NCBI GenBank assembly: GCA_041398785.1
Contig: JAWKUA010000029.1
Span: 1 to 64,000, forward strand
Reading direction: 5' to 3'
DNA from: Planctomycetaceae bacterium
GTDB lineage: Bacteria; Planctomycetota; Planctomycetia; Planctomycetales; Planctomycetaceae
Length of the DNA: 64,000 nucleotides
Part shown: piece by piece, positions 27,605 through 36,111 of the stretch
Numbering within the stretch: position 1 is the first letter of the stretch
How the letters are laid out: each line of letters begins with the position of its first letter
Notes under the pieces: generated by a model
Database searches by the model: none
What the model saw: the letters and a program-made list of their open reading frames with translations, nothing else
Told to the model about the DNA's origin: nothing
Made by a program: the position numbers and the translations under genes

Positions 27605-27910
27605 ATGATGGAACGTGTGATCGGGACGGAAGAACTGGCTGACGGCCAGCGTCGTTCTGTGGAAGTCGACGAAACTCCGGCGCTGGTTATTCGGCTGGGT
27701 GACGACTACTACGTGGTCGAAGACGTCTGCTCTCACGACGGGCAGCCGCTGACGAATGGCGACATTCAAAACTGCGCCATCGTCTGTCCGCGGCACGGAG
27801 CACGATTCGACCTGAAAACCGGTGCGGCACTGTGCATGCCGGCCACCAGACCAATTCGCACGTTTCGGACCGAAATCCGCGACGGCGCCGTCTGGGCCGG
27901 ACCCAGCTGA
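27605..27910 (+). CDS. Rieske [2Fe-2S] ferredoxin-like protein (NirD/biphenyl-dioxygenase ferredoxin type)
   Basis: A 102-residue soluble Rieske protein. Cluster ligands are C42 and H44 (CSHDGQPL) and C61 and H64 (CPRHGARF); the spacing fits the small Rieske ferredoxins. It should pass single electrons in the cytosol. Starts are ATG 27605 or 27608, with GGAG about 10 bases upstream. The next gene encodes an Fe-S assembly factor, and pairs like this are found with SUF-type systems, though no sufBCDS genes are in the window. It may therefore serve Fe-S assembly rather than a dioxygenase. Confidence 0.85.
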   Translation: MMERVIGTEELADGQRRSVEVDETPALVIRLGDDYYVVEDVCSHDGQPLTNGDIQNCAIVCPRHGARFDLKTGAALCMPATRPIRTFRTEIRDGAVWAGPS

Positions 27911-28079
27911 GAAACTTTCGACGCCCCGGCCAGCGTCCCGTGATTACGGCACAGGCAGCTTCGGTTCGCTGATCGACGAGCGGCGAACCTGCCGGTTCGT
28001 GTCATTCCGGCTACAATGGCGGCACGATAACTCGCTGCCGCGCACATTTCCTTCAGTGAACCTTCCGGAAGAGCCCCCG

Positions 28080-28478
28080 ATGACAACTGATGCACAGAAT
28101 GAACACATGACCCCCGCCGGCGATTCGACGGCCGAATCTTCCGTCGCCCCCGAAACGCCGGAAACCGCACCGTCGACGGAAGCGACCTACATTGAGGCCC
28201 TGAAGCAGGTCATCGACCCGGAATTGATGGTCAACATCGTTGATCTCGGACTGGTCTACTCGGTGGAACAGGACGCAGAAGACAGCGGCAGGGTGGCTGT
28301 GGAAATGACACTCACCAGCCCGGCCTGCCCCGCGGGACCGCAGATCGTCAGCCAGGCAAAGATGGCTCTGGAACGCCTGCATGATGTCAACGAGGCCAGG
28401 ATCACGATGACGATGTCCCCGCCATGGACTCCCGAACGCATGACCGACGAAGCCCGCGACCAACTCGGCATCTTCTGA
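28080..28478 (+). CDS. MIP18/DUF59 family Fe-S cluster assembly factor (SufT/PaaD-like)
   Basis: A 132-residue protein. After an Ala/Glu/Thr-rich N-terminal tail of about 40 residues, the DUF59 core begins YIEALKQVIDPELMVNIVDL. It contains MTLTSPACPAGPQI with the conserved Cys and ends MSPPWTPERMTDEARDQLG. Members help mature or deliver Fe-S clusters. ATG 28080 is chosen because the frame upstream overlaps the Rieske gene in another register. It lies about 170 bp downstream of the Rieske gene on the same strand. Confidence 0.88.
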   Translation: MTTDAQNEHMTPAGDSTAESSVAPETPETAPSTEATYIEALKQVIDPELMVNIVDLGLVYSVEQDAEDSGRVAVEMTLTSPACPAGPQIVSQAKMALERLHDVNEARITMTMSPPWTPERMTDEARDQLGIF

Positions 28479-28644
28479 TTCGCGGGGCTGAGCGCTTGGT
28501 CGCGTGGGCGCAACACGCGGGCCGGACGGTATCGACCACGCGGACATTCCCCGGACCGAAGCGGGAGCGACTGCGGTGACGCGCGGCAGCATGCCCGGAG
28601 GCTGTCGCTTTCAATCGTCGGTACCGGATGACGCGACGGGGCAG

Positions 28645-29694
28645 CTACGCGATCGTCACCTGCGGATCGAGGTACACGTCCTGAATTGCCTGCAGCAGTT
28701 GTGCCCCTTCTGTCATCGGTCGCTGAAACGCCTTGCGGCCACTGATCAGTCCCATGCCGCCCGCTCGTTTGTTGATAACAGCCGTGCGGACAGCCTGCGC
28801 AAGGTCATCCGCTCCGGCTGATGCGCCGCCGGAGTTAATCAGGCCGACCCGACCCATGTAGCAATTTGCGACCTGGTAACGACAAAGATCAATCGGGTGA
28901 TCGGTGGTGAGTTGCTCGTAGACAATCGGGGATGTCTTGCCGAACTTGAGCGCAGTGTAGCCTCCATTGTTTTCCGGCAACTTCTGTTTGACGATATCCG
29001 CCTGGATCGTCACGCCAAGGTGGTTGGCCTGTCCGGTCAGGTCAGCCGCCACGTGGTAGTCCCGATCTGCCTTGAACGCCGGGTTTCTCAGATAGCACCA
29101 CAGGATGGTCGCCATCCCGAGTTCGTGGGCCTCCTGAAATGCTTCCGCAACTTCCACGATCTGTCGGCTGGATTCATCGGATCCGAAGTAGATCGTCGCA
29201 CCTACAGCGACGGCTCCCAGGTCATAAGCCTGCCGCACTTTGCCGAACATGACCTGATCAAAGCGACTCGGGTACGTCAGCAGTTCGTTGTGGTTAATCT
29301 TGACGATGAACGGAATGCGGTGAGCGTAACGTCGGGCGACGCTGCCCAGCACGCCGAAGGTGGAGGCAACGCCGTTGCAACCGCCTTCAATGGCCAGCTT
29401 CACTATGTTCTCAGGATCGAAGTACGCCGGGTTCGGGCTGAATGACGCGCCGGCGGAATGTTCGATTCCCTGGTCAACAGGCAGGATGGAAACGTATCCC
29501 GACCCTGCCAGCCGGCCGTGACCCAGCAGCCGCTGCAGACTCGCCAGCGTCCGGCAGTTTCGATCGCTCGGAATAAACAGCCGGTCAACCGAATCGGGAC
29601 CCGGGACGTGCAGCGATTCGGCAGGGATTCCTTTGCAGACATAATTGAGCAGCGAGTCTGATTCCTTGCCAAGTAATTCGACGGTCTTTGACAT
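28645..29694 (-). CDS. fbaB: Class I fructose-bisphosphate aldolase (FbaB/DhnA type)
   Basis: A 349-residue TIM-barrel enzyme that cleaves fructose 1,6-bisphosphate to dihydroxyacetone phosphate and glyceraldehyde 3-phosphate. The length and motifs match the bacterial FbaB group: SILPVDQGIEHSAGASF, VKINHNE, ATILWCYLRN and QADIVKQKLP, where K236 is the likely Schiff-base lysine, followed by LINSGGASAGADDL, a phosphate-binding loop. ATG 29694 is preceded by GGAG at 7 bases. It appears to be a single-gene unit. Confidence 0.92.
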   Translation of the reverse strand: MSKTVELLGKESDSLLNYVCKGIPAESLHVPGPDSVDRLFIPSDRNCRTLASLQRLLGHGRLAGSGYVSILPVDQGIEHSAGASFSPNPAYFDPENIVKLAIEGGCNGVASTFGVLGSVARRYAHRIPFIVKINHNELLTYPSRFDQVMFGKVRQAYDLGAVAVGATIYFGSDESSRQIVEVAEAFQEAHELGMATILWCYLRNPAFKADRDYHVAADLTGQANHLGVTIQADIVKQKLPENNGGYTALKFGKTSPIVYEQLTTDHPIDLCRYQVANCYMGRVGLINSGGASAGADDLAQAVRTAVINKRAGGMGLISGRKAFQRPMTEGAQLLQAIQDVYLDPQVTIA

Positions 29695-30145
29695 GAAGGG
29701 ACTCCAGCGCTGAAGTTATTGACGAACTCATCGCGCGGAAATGAGGTTCACGGAACAGTGGCGCCGACGAGTCACCGCAAGCAACAGGTCGGCGCAAACG
29801 AGCGAAGTCTGCCTGAACCTTCGCAATTTCGCACGCCAACCACGCGAAAATGTCCAGGCGGCCGTCAGTTTTCCACACCATACTTCTGACCTACGCGGGA
29901 CGGCGAAATTTCGGTGAGCCGTCTTTCAGAGGATCCGTGGTGATGATTGCGCAATGACGTCGCGCGGCTCACGCACGGGGAGGAATGCGATGCGGCGGCG
30001 AGCAGCGCGGTCTATGAGAACGGCGATTTGGATCCGATGTGGCGGGTGTGGTGGTTGGGAGGCCGCCTTGCCGGTTCGTCGCGCGGAGCGTGACGGGTAC
30101 TGCGCGAAACTTGAGGGCTCGGCGGCGCTGACGAGAAGTCGCGGA
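29695..30145. other. Intergenic region, nothing recognised
   Basis: About 450 bp between two minus-strand genes. A plus-strand frame entering it continues antisense through the next gene and has no domain. No repeat, hairpin or promoter was convincing. Confidence 0.5.
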
Positions 30146-30919
30146 CTATTTTTCGTCGGTTTTTCTGGTGCCGATCACGTCCAGTTCACCGGCGTTGCCA
30201 TTGATGTCGTAGGCGATCTTGCCGGAGAGCGAGTCTCCTTTGGGAGTCACTGTGTATTTCGCCGTCAGAGTGTTTCCGTCGCGTTCGCCGCTGACTGTGA
30301 ACATCAGTTTGCCGTCTTTGACCGTCACATCTTTCGCGGCTGCCTGGAACTGTCCGTTCAGCCCTGTGTAGTCGCCCTTGATGCTGTCACCGGTCACGGT
30401 GAACTTGACGGTCGGGGTCAGAGTGTTTCCGTCAGGTGTTTCCAGCTTCAGCGACCACGTCCCCGCGACATCTTCGGGCTCGAGTGATCGCGCTGCCGTC
30501 CAGGGGAATTCAGCCGTCTGACCGCTGGCATCGATGGAGACCGTTCCGTTGACTTCTTCGCCCTTGATCACGCCGTCAAACTTCAGCCCGATTTTGGTGC
30601 CTTCCAGGTCGACATCAAAACGGAACTCCAGCTTGTCACCGTCGATTCTGCCGTTTTCAATTTTGATCGGACCGATGTTCCCCTTGTAGCGTCCGGTAAG
30701 CTGGTTGGCTTTGCGGTCATAGTTGAGTGTCAGGGCATCTTTGACGGAGACACCGTTTTCGTCGTGTTCCCAGTGCCACGTTCCCGAAGGATCAACGGCT
30801 TCCTTCTTCGCGGCGTCCTGTGGCGCGGCGAACGCCGGTGCATTGCAGAGGCTTGCCAGGACAACGGATGCCGCCACGATGCGGCCGGTGGTGAGAGCAA
30901 CAGGACTTTGAAATTTCAT
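30146..30919 (-). CDS. Secreted protein with two lipocalin-like beta repeats, unknown function
   Basis: About 257 residues. A signal peptide (hydrophobic VAASVVLASLCNAPAFA, cleaved near AFA-AP) precedes two related beta-rich halves. The first is DPSGTWHWEHDENGVSVKD with LTLNYDRKANQLTGRYKG; the second is DVAGTWSLKLETPDGNTLTP with VKFTVTGDSIKGDYTG. Each ends in a further pair of similar strands. This internal duplication is typical of small periplasmic beta-barrel-like planctomycete proteins with no assigned role. ATG 30919 is preceded by AGGAG at 8 bases; a longer frame to 31024 has no signal peptide. Confidence 0.75.
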   Translation of the reverse strand: MKFQSPVALTTGRIVAASVVLASLCNAPAFAAPQDAAKKEAVDPSGTWHWEHDENGVSVKDALTLNYDRKANQLTGRYKGNIGPIKIENGRIDGDKLEFRFDVDLEGTKIGLKFDGVIKGEEVNGTVSIDASGQTAEFPWTAARSLEPEDVAGTWSLKLETPDGNTLTPTVKFTVTGDSIKGDYTGLNGQFQAAAKDVTVKDGKLMFTVSGERDGNTLTAKYTVTPKGDSLSGKIAYDINGNAGELDVIGTRKTDEK

Positions 30920-31089
30920 CGGGACGACTCCTGCCAGGAAACGAGCGAGTGGGCGACGAATGCCGGTCCGTGGCAATAACGCTGTCCGTGTGAGCCGGGC
31001 CGCAGAATACACGAAGCCGTGCAATTTCCAATCGTGACGCGAGTCACGGGACTTGCGTCACGCATGACGACGCACACAGTCGGTCAACT

Positions 31090-33159
31090 TCAAACAAGCG
31101 TAAAGTTGAACGCGCTGCTCCATGTTCCGGCCACGTTTCCGCCGGCGACCGCCCGGACCCACGCTCGGTATTGCCCGGTCGCAAGGTCGCTTCCGGCGGT
31201 GTGCTGCAGCGCGGTGATGGACGTTTCGTGGATGACCCGAACGACATTGCGAGTCAGATCGTTGACCCACAGTTCGTACCGCACCGCGCCGGCTGCCGCT
31301 GACCAGATGAACGTCGGGCGGGCGGTGTTCGTGCCCGTGACATCAGATATCTGTGTTGAACCCGGAGGCACGCCGACCGTGAATTGGAACGGCTCGCTCC
31401 ATGTTCCCGGATCTCCGGTTGCCGGTCGCTTGCGAGCCCACGCCTTGTACGGAGCGTTGACAAGGTCAGTTGACGGCGTGAACGATGTTCCCGTGATCGC
31501 AGTTTCGTGTATCACCCGCGCTGCACCGCCGATTTGATTCACCCACAGTTCGTAGGTTGCCGACGCGTCGCCGGTCCAGGTGAACTGCGGACGCGGTGTC
31601 GTGGATATTCCTTCGGGACCGGTAATTGTCGGAGCCTTCGTGATGGCGATTTCGAAGGTCAGGCCGGTGCTCCACACCGATGTTACGGCACCGCTTTTCG
31701 CCTGCACCCAGACACGGTAGATGCCGTCGCTCAGATCCTGCGTCGGAGTAAACGACGTGCCGGTCAGCGATGGTTCACGAATCACCTGTCCGGCTCCGCT
31801 GCCGATGCGGCTGACCCAGAGGTCGTACGAAGCTGCGTTTTCCGAAGCCGTCCATTCGATGACCGGTCGCCGCACAGTGACATTGTATGTTGACGGTGCC
31901 GTCACTGTGACAGGTGCGAGAATCAGGCTGAATGCCTGCGGATCGCTCCAGATTCCGTTGCCGGCTTCATTTCCCGGACGAACCCAGACGCGGTATTCGC
32001 CGAACGGCAGATCTTCCGTCGTGGTGAATGATGTGCCGCTGATGTTTGTTTCATGGATGATCGCTGACGGTCCGCCAATGCGGTTGACCCACAGTTCGTA
32101 TTTCGTCGCCTGAACCGCGGATGTCCAGGTGAACGTCGGTCGCAGGTCCGACGAACTGCCGGCAGGCGCCGTGACGGAAGCCGACAGCGGGACGACGACA
32201 TCCATCGAACTGGCGGCGGTCTGACCGTCCAGGTCGGTCGCAGTGACGGTAATCGTTGCCGTTCCGGATTGCCCCGGCACTCCGGTGATTTGCAACTGAC
32301 CATCGATCACGACGGCGGAAACCACGTCCGGATTCGTGTTGCCTGTGACCTGAAACGTCAATTCGTCGACGACGGTTGTGGTGGTCGTCACGAGATGCTG
32401 GCGAAGGATGCTGCCCGATTCGTAATTCCGAACAGGCAACTCATTGAACGGAGAACCCGCGTTGACGATCTGCAGCGCGGCGATCGCGTCCGCCGTCTGC
32501 ATGCCGTCAAACAGCACGTGACCAAACACCGTGAACCCGCCGTTTTGCGGATCCAGTATCGAGGAATTGTCACCAAGACTGACGAACCACTGCGAATTGG
32601 CGCTGTTCGGGTCGCCCGCCTGTTTGGCCATCGCCACCGTGCCGCGGACGTTCAGCGGAGTCCCCGGTTCCAGTCCGCCGAGTTCCGGATCGAACCAGTT
32701 GTCAAACTCATTGACGACGTTGCCGTTGTTGGCGACGTTGCCGACCTGTTCCGTCTGGGACATCGTGTACCCGCCGCCCTGAATCACGAATCCGGGATCA
32801 GATCGGTGGATGAACATGTCGGTGTAGTTTCCGCCGCCGGCAAGGCTGACAAAATTCGCCGCCGTCAGAGGTGTCACTCGGTCGTACGTTTCTATGATAA
32901 AGCTGCCCAGCGGTGTCTCGATGCGGACCGTGGAACCTTCGATCGCCGGGTCATCGAAATGGCTGTTCAGGCTGACCGTCTTCACGTCCGTGTCAGACTT
33001 CAGCGAAACATTCTCCAGCGGTGAGATTGTTGTCGCGGACAGCAGCACGCGAGCTTCCAGCACATCCGCCGCCGTCGATGGCCGGGCTGCCCGTTGTCGC
33101 CGGGATCGACGACGACCGCGGCCGAATTCCCTTCCGGCGATTCGCGAAATCAGCGACAT
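31090..33159 (-). CDS. Surface-type cyclophilin peptidyl-prolyl isomerase with Ig/Fn3-like repeats
   Basis: A 689-residue protein. The N-terminus is very basic and carries LEARVLLSA (34-42), the same LExRxLL signature as the giant propeller protein. Residues about 78-250 are a cyclophilin domain (ETPLGSFIIETY, TAANFVSLAG, FIHRSDPGFVIQGGG, NSQWFVSLGD, FTVFGHVLFDGM). A cadherin-like segment (about 265-325) is followed by four repeats of about 95 residues with core RPTFTWTSA, YELWVNRIGG, IIHET and YRVWVRPGN. Cyclophilins isomerise prolyl bonds; here it would act outside the membrane. ATG 33159 is preceded by AGGA at 7 bases; a TTG two codons upstream is not needed. Confidence 0.85.
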   Translation of the reverse strand: MSLISRIAGREFGRGRRRSRRQRAARPSTAADVLEARVLLSATTISPLENVSLKSDTDVKTVSLNSHFDDPAIEGSTVRIETPLGSFIIETYDRVTPLTAANFVSLAGGGNYTDMFIHRSDPGFVIQGGGYTMSQTEQVGNVANNGNVVNEFDNWFDPELGGLEPGTPLNVRGTVAMAKQAGDPNSANSQWFVSLGDNSSILDPQNGGFTVFGHVLFDGMQTADAIAALQIVNAGSPFNELPVRNYESGSILRQHLVTTTTTVVDELTFQVTGNTNPDVVSAVVIDGQLQITGVPGQSGTATITVTATDLDGQTAASSMDVVVPLSASVTAPAGSSSDLRPTFTWTSAVQATKYELWVNRIGGPSAIIHETNISGTSFTTTEDLPFGEYRVWVRPGNEAGNGIWSDPQAFSLILAPVTVTAPSTYNVTVRRPVIEWTASENAASYDLWVSRIGSGAGQVIREPSLTGTSFTPTQDLSDGIYRVWVQAKSGAVTSVWSTGLTFEIAITKAPTITGPEGISTTPRPQFTWTGDASATYELWVNQIGGAARVIHETAITGTSFTPSTDLVNAPYKAWARKRPATGDPGTWSEPFQFTVGVPPGSTQISDVTGTNTARPTFIWSAAAGAVRYELWVNDLTRNVVRVIHETSITALQHTAGSDLATGQYRAWVRAVAGGNVAGTWSSAFNFTLV

Positions 33160-33515
33160 GGTCAATCCTTTGATTCGTGCGTGGCTTCGTGCTTAATGCC
33201 TGTCCCTGCCCGGATGACAATTCCGCCGGCGAACTCAGGCTGCGGCAGTTCCGCCCGAAACGAGACGCCGCCGGGCGCGATTCCGTTGAGCGCGGCGGGA
33301 CGGGTTTGGCGTCGCTGATTGTTGCACACATTCCGGTTTCGGGGCAATGTGAGTCGGCGCGGCAGAACGCGTGTTCGGGGAGGTACCGCGAATCTTTCGC
33401 CGCGACGCCGACGATTTCTGTGGCGGTTTTGAAATTCCAATGCCGCCTGCGTAAAACTCAGGCAGCGGAGCCGTGTCTGTTTTGCTCGCTGACCTACGGA
33501 GTAAGGAATCCAGGG
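33160..33515. other. Divergent intergenic region
   Basis: About 355 bp between the cyclophilin and msrA starts. It is expected to hold promoters for both, but no clear boxes or repeats were found. Confidence 0.5.
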
Positions 33516-34088
33516 ATGTACCAGACGGATGATTCGAAAACCAAACTGGCAACCTTCGGAGGCGGATGCTTCTGGTGTACCGAAGCTGTTTATGACCGAC
33601 TGAAGGGTGTGAAGAAGGTGACGTCGGGCTACAGCGGAGGCAGCGTGGTCAACCCGACGTATGCTCAGGTCTGCACCGGATCCACCGGTCACGCGGAAGT
33701 GATTCAGATTGAATACGATCCGAAGGAAATCGCCTTCGAACAGGTTCTGGACGTGTTCTTTCACACGCATGATCCGACGACGCTGAATCGTCAGGGAGCC
33801 GACGTCGGAACTCAGTATCGGTCGGTTGTTTTCTTCCACGACGAGGAACAGAAGCAGCAGACGCAGGACATGATCCGGACACTGAACGCGTCCGGCGACT
33901 TCGATCGGCCGATCGTGACGAAACTCGAAGAATTCGAAAAGTTCTATCCGGACGAAGACTACCACCAGAACTACTTCGATCAGAACGGCGGCCAGCCCTA
34001 CTGCCAGATCGTGGTCGGGCCGAAAGTTGCGAAGTTCCAAAAGCGGTATCAGTCGATGCTGAAGAAGGAACCGGCCGAAGTCCGGTGA
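33516..34088 (+). CDS. msrA: Peptide-methionine (S)-S-oxide reductase
   Basis: A 190-residue enzyme that reduces the S-epimer of methionine sulfoxide in proteins. The catalytic Cys18 lies in GGGCFWCTEAVYDRL, with GYSGG, THDPTTLNRQGADVGTQYRS and YHQNYFDQN as further family signatures. There is no fused MsrB domain. ATG 33516 is used; the frame is open to 33177, but that part is not protein-like. Repeat copy C lies downstream. Confidence 0.94.
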   Translation: MYQTDDSKTKLATFGGGCFWCTEAVYDRLKGVKKVTSGYSGGSVVNPTYAQVCTGSTGHAEVIQIEYDPKEIAFEQVLDVFFHTHDPTTLNRQGADVGTQYRSVVFFHDEEQKQQTQDMIRTLNASGDFDRPIVTKLEEFEKFYPDEDYHQNYFDQNGGQPYCQIVVGPKVAKFQKRYQSMLKKEPAEVR

Positions 34089-34212
34089 GATACGTCGTGT
34101 CCGGCGCGCCGCTGGATAGGCTGTCCTGTCTGTCGCAGCCATTCCATGGTCGGAGAGATATGCCGCGGGCGGGGAAAAACGAGGTATTCAGGCTCGCGAC
34201 CGTAAGGCGATC

Positions 34213-34428
34213 GGCAGATAAGTGTTCACCAATGCAGAGCGACAATCGCTTCACCCTCCCGTTGAAACGGGAGGGTCGCCGATAGAATGCCGTTCAGGCG
34301 TTCGATCGCGGGGAGGGCCATGCACGGGGAACTCCCGTCGCGCGGACGCCCTCCCCTCGTTTGATCGCCTGCACGGCTATCAAACTTCGACCCTCCCGTT
34401 GAAACGGGAGGGTCTGTTCTCATCGGCC
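34213..34428 (+). repeat. Structured ~215-bp intergenic repeat, copy C
   Basis: A full-length copy with both ACCCTCCCGT/ACGGGAGGGT hairpins intact and identical TGAA loops. It also has the GGGGAGGG/CCCTCCCC pair, the ACGGG/CCCGT inner hairpin, and the GTTTGATCGCC/GGCTATCAAAC hairpin (one mismatch). The CGATAGAA/TTCGATCG hairpin also has one mismatch. Terminal repeats are decayed (GGCAGATAAGTGT and TTCTCATCGGCC). It lies between msrA and the Crp/Fnr gene, both on the plus strand; the remaining ~340 bp of this 467-bp gap hold nothing else recognised. Confidence 0.88.
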
Positions 34429-34555
34429 GCAGGCCAAAGAGTTGCGAAAAGCATCAGTGTCCGCCGCGGCCAGAAGAAATCCGGCAACATGGAAAGCGGC
34501 TACGGAGAAGGCGTCTCATGCCGCGTGCGTGAGCAGCATCGTCAGGCGACCGGAA

Positions 34556-35269
34556 ATGAATGAAAAGTTCTGGTATCTGAAAAACTGTCCGCTGTTCCGC
34601 CAACTGACTCCGGAGCAGATTCGCGGAATTGAAGCAGCCTGCTTTGCCCGCGAATTTCAGCGCGGCGAGTTCATCTATCTGCCCAGCGACATGGGCGATT
34701 CAATCCTGTTGCTGGCACGCGGTCGGGTTCGAATTTACCACGTGACGCCCGAAGGCAAGCAGGCGATTCTGGGCTTTGTCGAACCGGGAGAACTCTTCGG
34801 CGAACTGTCCGTGTTCGACGAGCACCGCCGCGAAGAATACGCGGAAGCCGCGGACAAGTGCTTTGTCGTTCTGATGCCCCGTCACGTCATGCAGCACGTG
34901 ATGGCGGAAAATCCGGATATTTCGCTGGGGATGACTCGGCTGTTCGGATTTCGGCTCAGACGCATTGAACGCCGGCTGAAGTCGCTGCTGTTTCGTTCCA
35001 GTCGTGACCGGCTGATTCATCTGTTGCTGGAACTTGCCGAGAAGTACGGCCGTCGCCAGCCCGACGGTCTGCTGATTGCGATGAAGATCTCTCACCAGGA
35101 TCTCGCCAGCGTCATCGGCGCGACGCGGGAGACGGTGACGATTACTCTTGGCGAACTGCAGCAGGAAGGCATGGTGGAAATCCAGCGCCGCCGCGTTGTT
35201 CTGAAACGGGTCGAAGACATGACCAGCCTGGTCGACTTCGGTCCTCTGCGACTGGCGGCTGCCGTCTGA
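34556..35269 (+). CDS. Crp/Fnr family transcriptional regulator
   Basis: A 237-residue regulator. The N-terminal cyclic-nucleotide-binding fold spans about residues 10-125 (LFRQLTPEQIRGIEAACF, GDSILLLARGRVRIYH, GELFGELSVFDEHRR), and a C-terminal winged helix contains ISHQDLASVIGATRETVTIT as recognition helix. No N-terminal Cys cluster of the Fnr type is present. Whether it binds cAMP is uncertain: the ligand segment has GELFGELSVFDEHRREE rather than the classic ERxS pattern. ATG 34556 is chosen; the frame is open to 34442. Repeat copy C ends about 130 bp upstream. Confidence 0.88.
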   Translation: MNEKFWYLKNCPLFRQLTPEQIRGIEAACFAREFQRGEFIYLPSDMGDSILLLARGRVRIYHVTPEGKQAILGFVEPGELFGELSVFDEHRREEYAEAADKCFVVLMPRHVMQHVMAENPDISLGMTRLFGFRLRRIERRLKSLLFRSSRDRLIHLLLELAEKYGRRQPDGLLIAMKISHQDLASVIGATRETVTITLGELQQEGMVEIQRRRVVLKRVEDMTSLVDFGPLRLAAAV

Positions 35270-35291
35270 CAACGCGCCGCAATTCCTGCCG

Positions 35292-35705
35292 CTATTTCTT
35301 CGCGCGTTTCTTCCGCTTCAGTTTGCGCAGGCCGCGGTACCTTCCGCGACGCAGATTCTGCCACGTCAGCTTCGCGTAGTCGTCCGAAAGGGTTGCCACT
35401 TCACTGCGGCGCAGGTCCAGCGTCAGGTGATTTCCATTCGGATCCCTGACCAGCACGAAGGGGACACAGACCGCTTTCACCTTCAGAGGAGTCCCGCTGT
35501 TGCAGGGGATGTGCTGATAGCGAATCGGCAGTTCCGGCGGAAAAGCGCCAACGTCTGCTCCCCAGAAAAACGACGGCAGTTCGCAGGCGGACCGCAGCAC
35601 GGTGACGTAGCTGCCCACTCGAACATCCTCAGCGGATGTCGGCTTCGCAGCGGTCACGGGCAGCGCGTCCGTGAGGGTTTCTGGATCCTGAGTGGCGTAG
35701 TTCAT
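35292..35705 (-). CDS. Conserved hypothetical protein with a basic C-terminus
   Basis: About 137 residues, no signal peptide or membrane segment. The middle is beta-rich (VGSYVTVLRSACELPSFFWG, LKVKAVCVPFVLVRDPNG) and the end is strongly basic (RRGRYRGLRKLKRKKRAKK), suggesting nucleic-acid contact. I do not recognise a family. ATG 35705 is preferred; the frame is open to 35960, but its upstream part is Arg-rich and unlike a protein N-terminus. It is convergent with the Crp/Fnr gene, 22 bp away. Confidence 0.62.
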   Translation of the reverse strand: MNYATQDPETLTDALPVTAAKPTSAEDVRVGSYVTVLRSACELPSFFWGADVGAFPPELPIRYQHIPCNSGTPLKVKAVCVPFVLVRDPNGNHLTLDLRRSEVATLSDDYAKLTWQNLRRGRYRGLRKLKRKKRAKK

Positions 35706-36111
35706 AGCGAAGTATCGGACACGCCGTCGGTCGCCGGGTTCGCTGCCAGACGAACGGTCCGCTAACGCCAGCCAGGTTTCGCGCGCGGCGTGCGAGCAAC
35801 ATTCCGCTGCGGGTCTGCCTGGATGCTCGCCGCTGGCATGGACCCATAAGCGGATTGCTTCGATCACACGAGCGACTGGCGGTGCGACCGGTGCAAGTCG
35901 TCTCCGCCGTCGCGACCTGCGGATTGCGCATGCGCTTTGGGTGTCGGTCCTGCGCCGCAAGCCGGTTTCCTCAGGACAATGCTTGCAGTTCCCTTGTGTG
36001 ACACGACAATCCGGCCGGTTTTGTTCGCAATTTCCGCGGAAAACGGCGGCTGCGCGCTGTTTCAGGAATCGTGATCTGTCGCCCGCTGCCGGGCACTCAG
36101 AAAGAATCAGG
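35706..36111. other. Divergent intergenic region
   Basis: About 405 bp. A short hairpin (GCCCG CTGC CGGGC, 36081-36094) lies just before the cysQ start. No convincing promoter or repeat otherwise. Confidence 0.5.
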
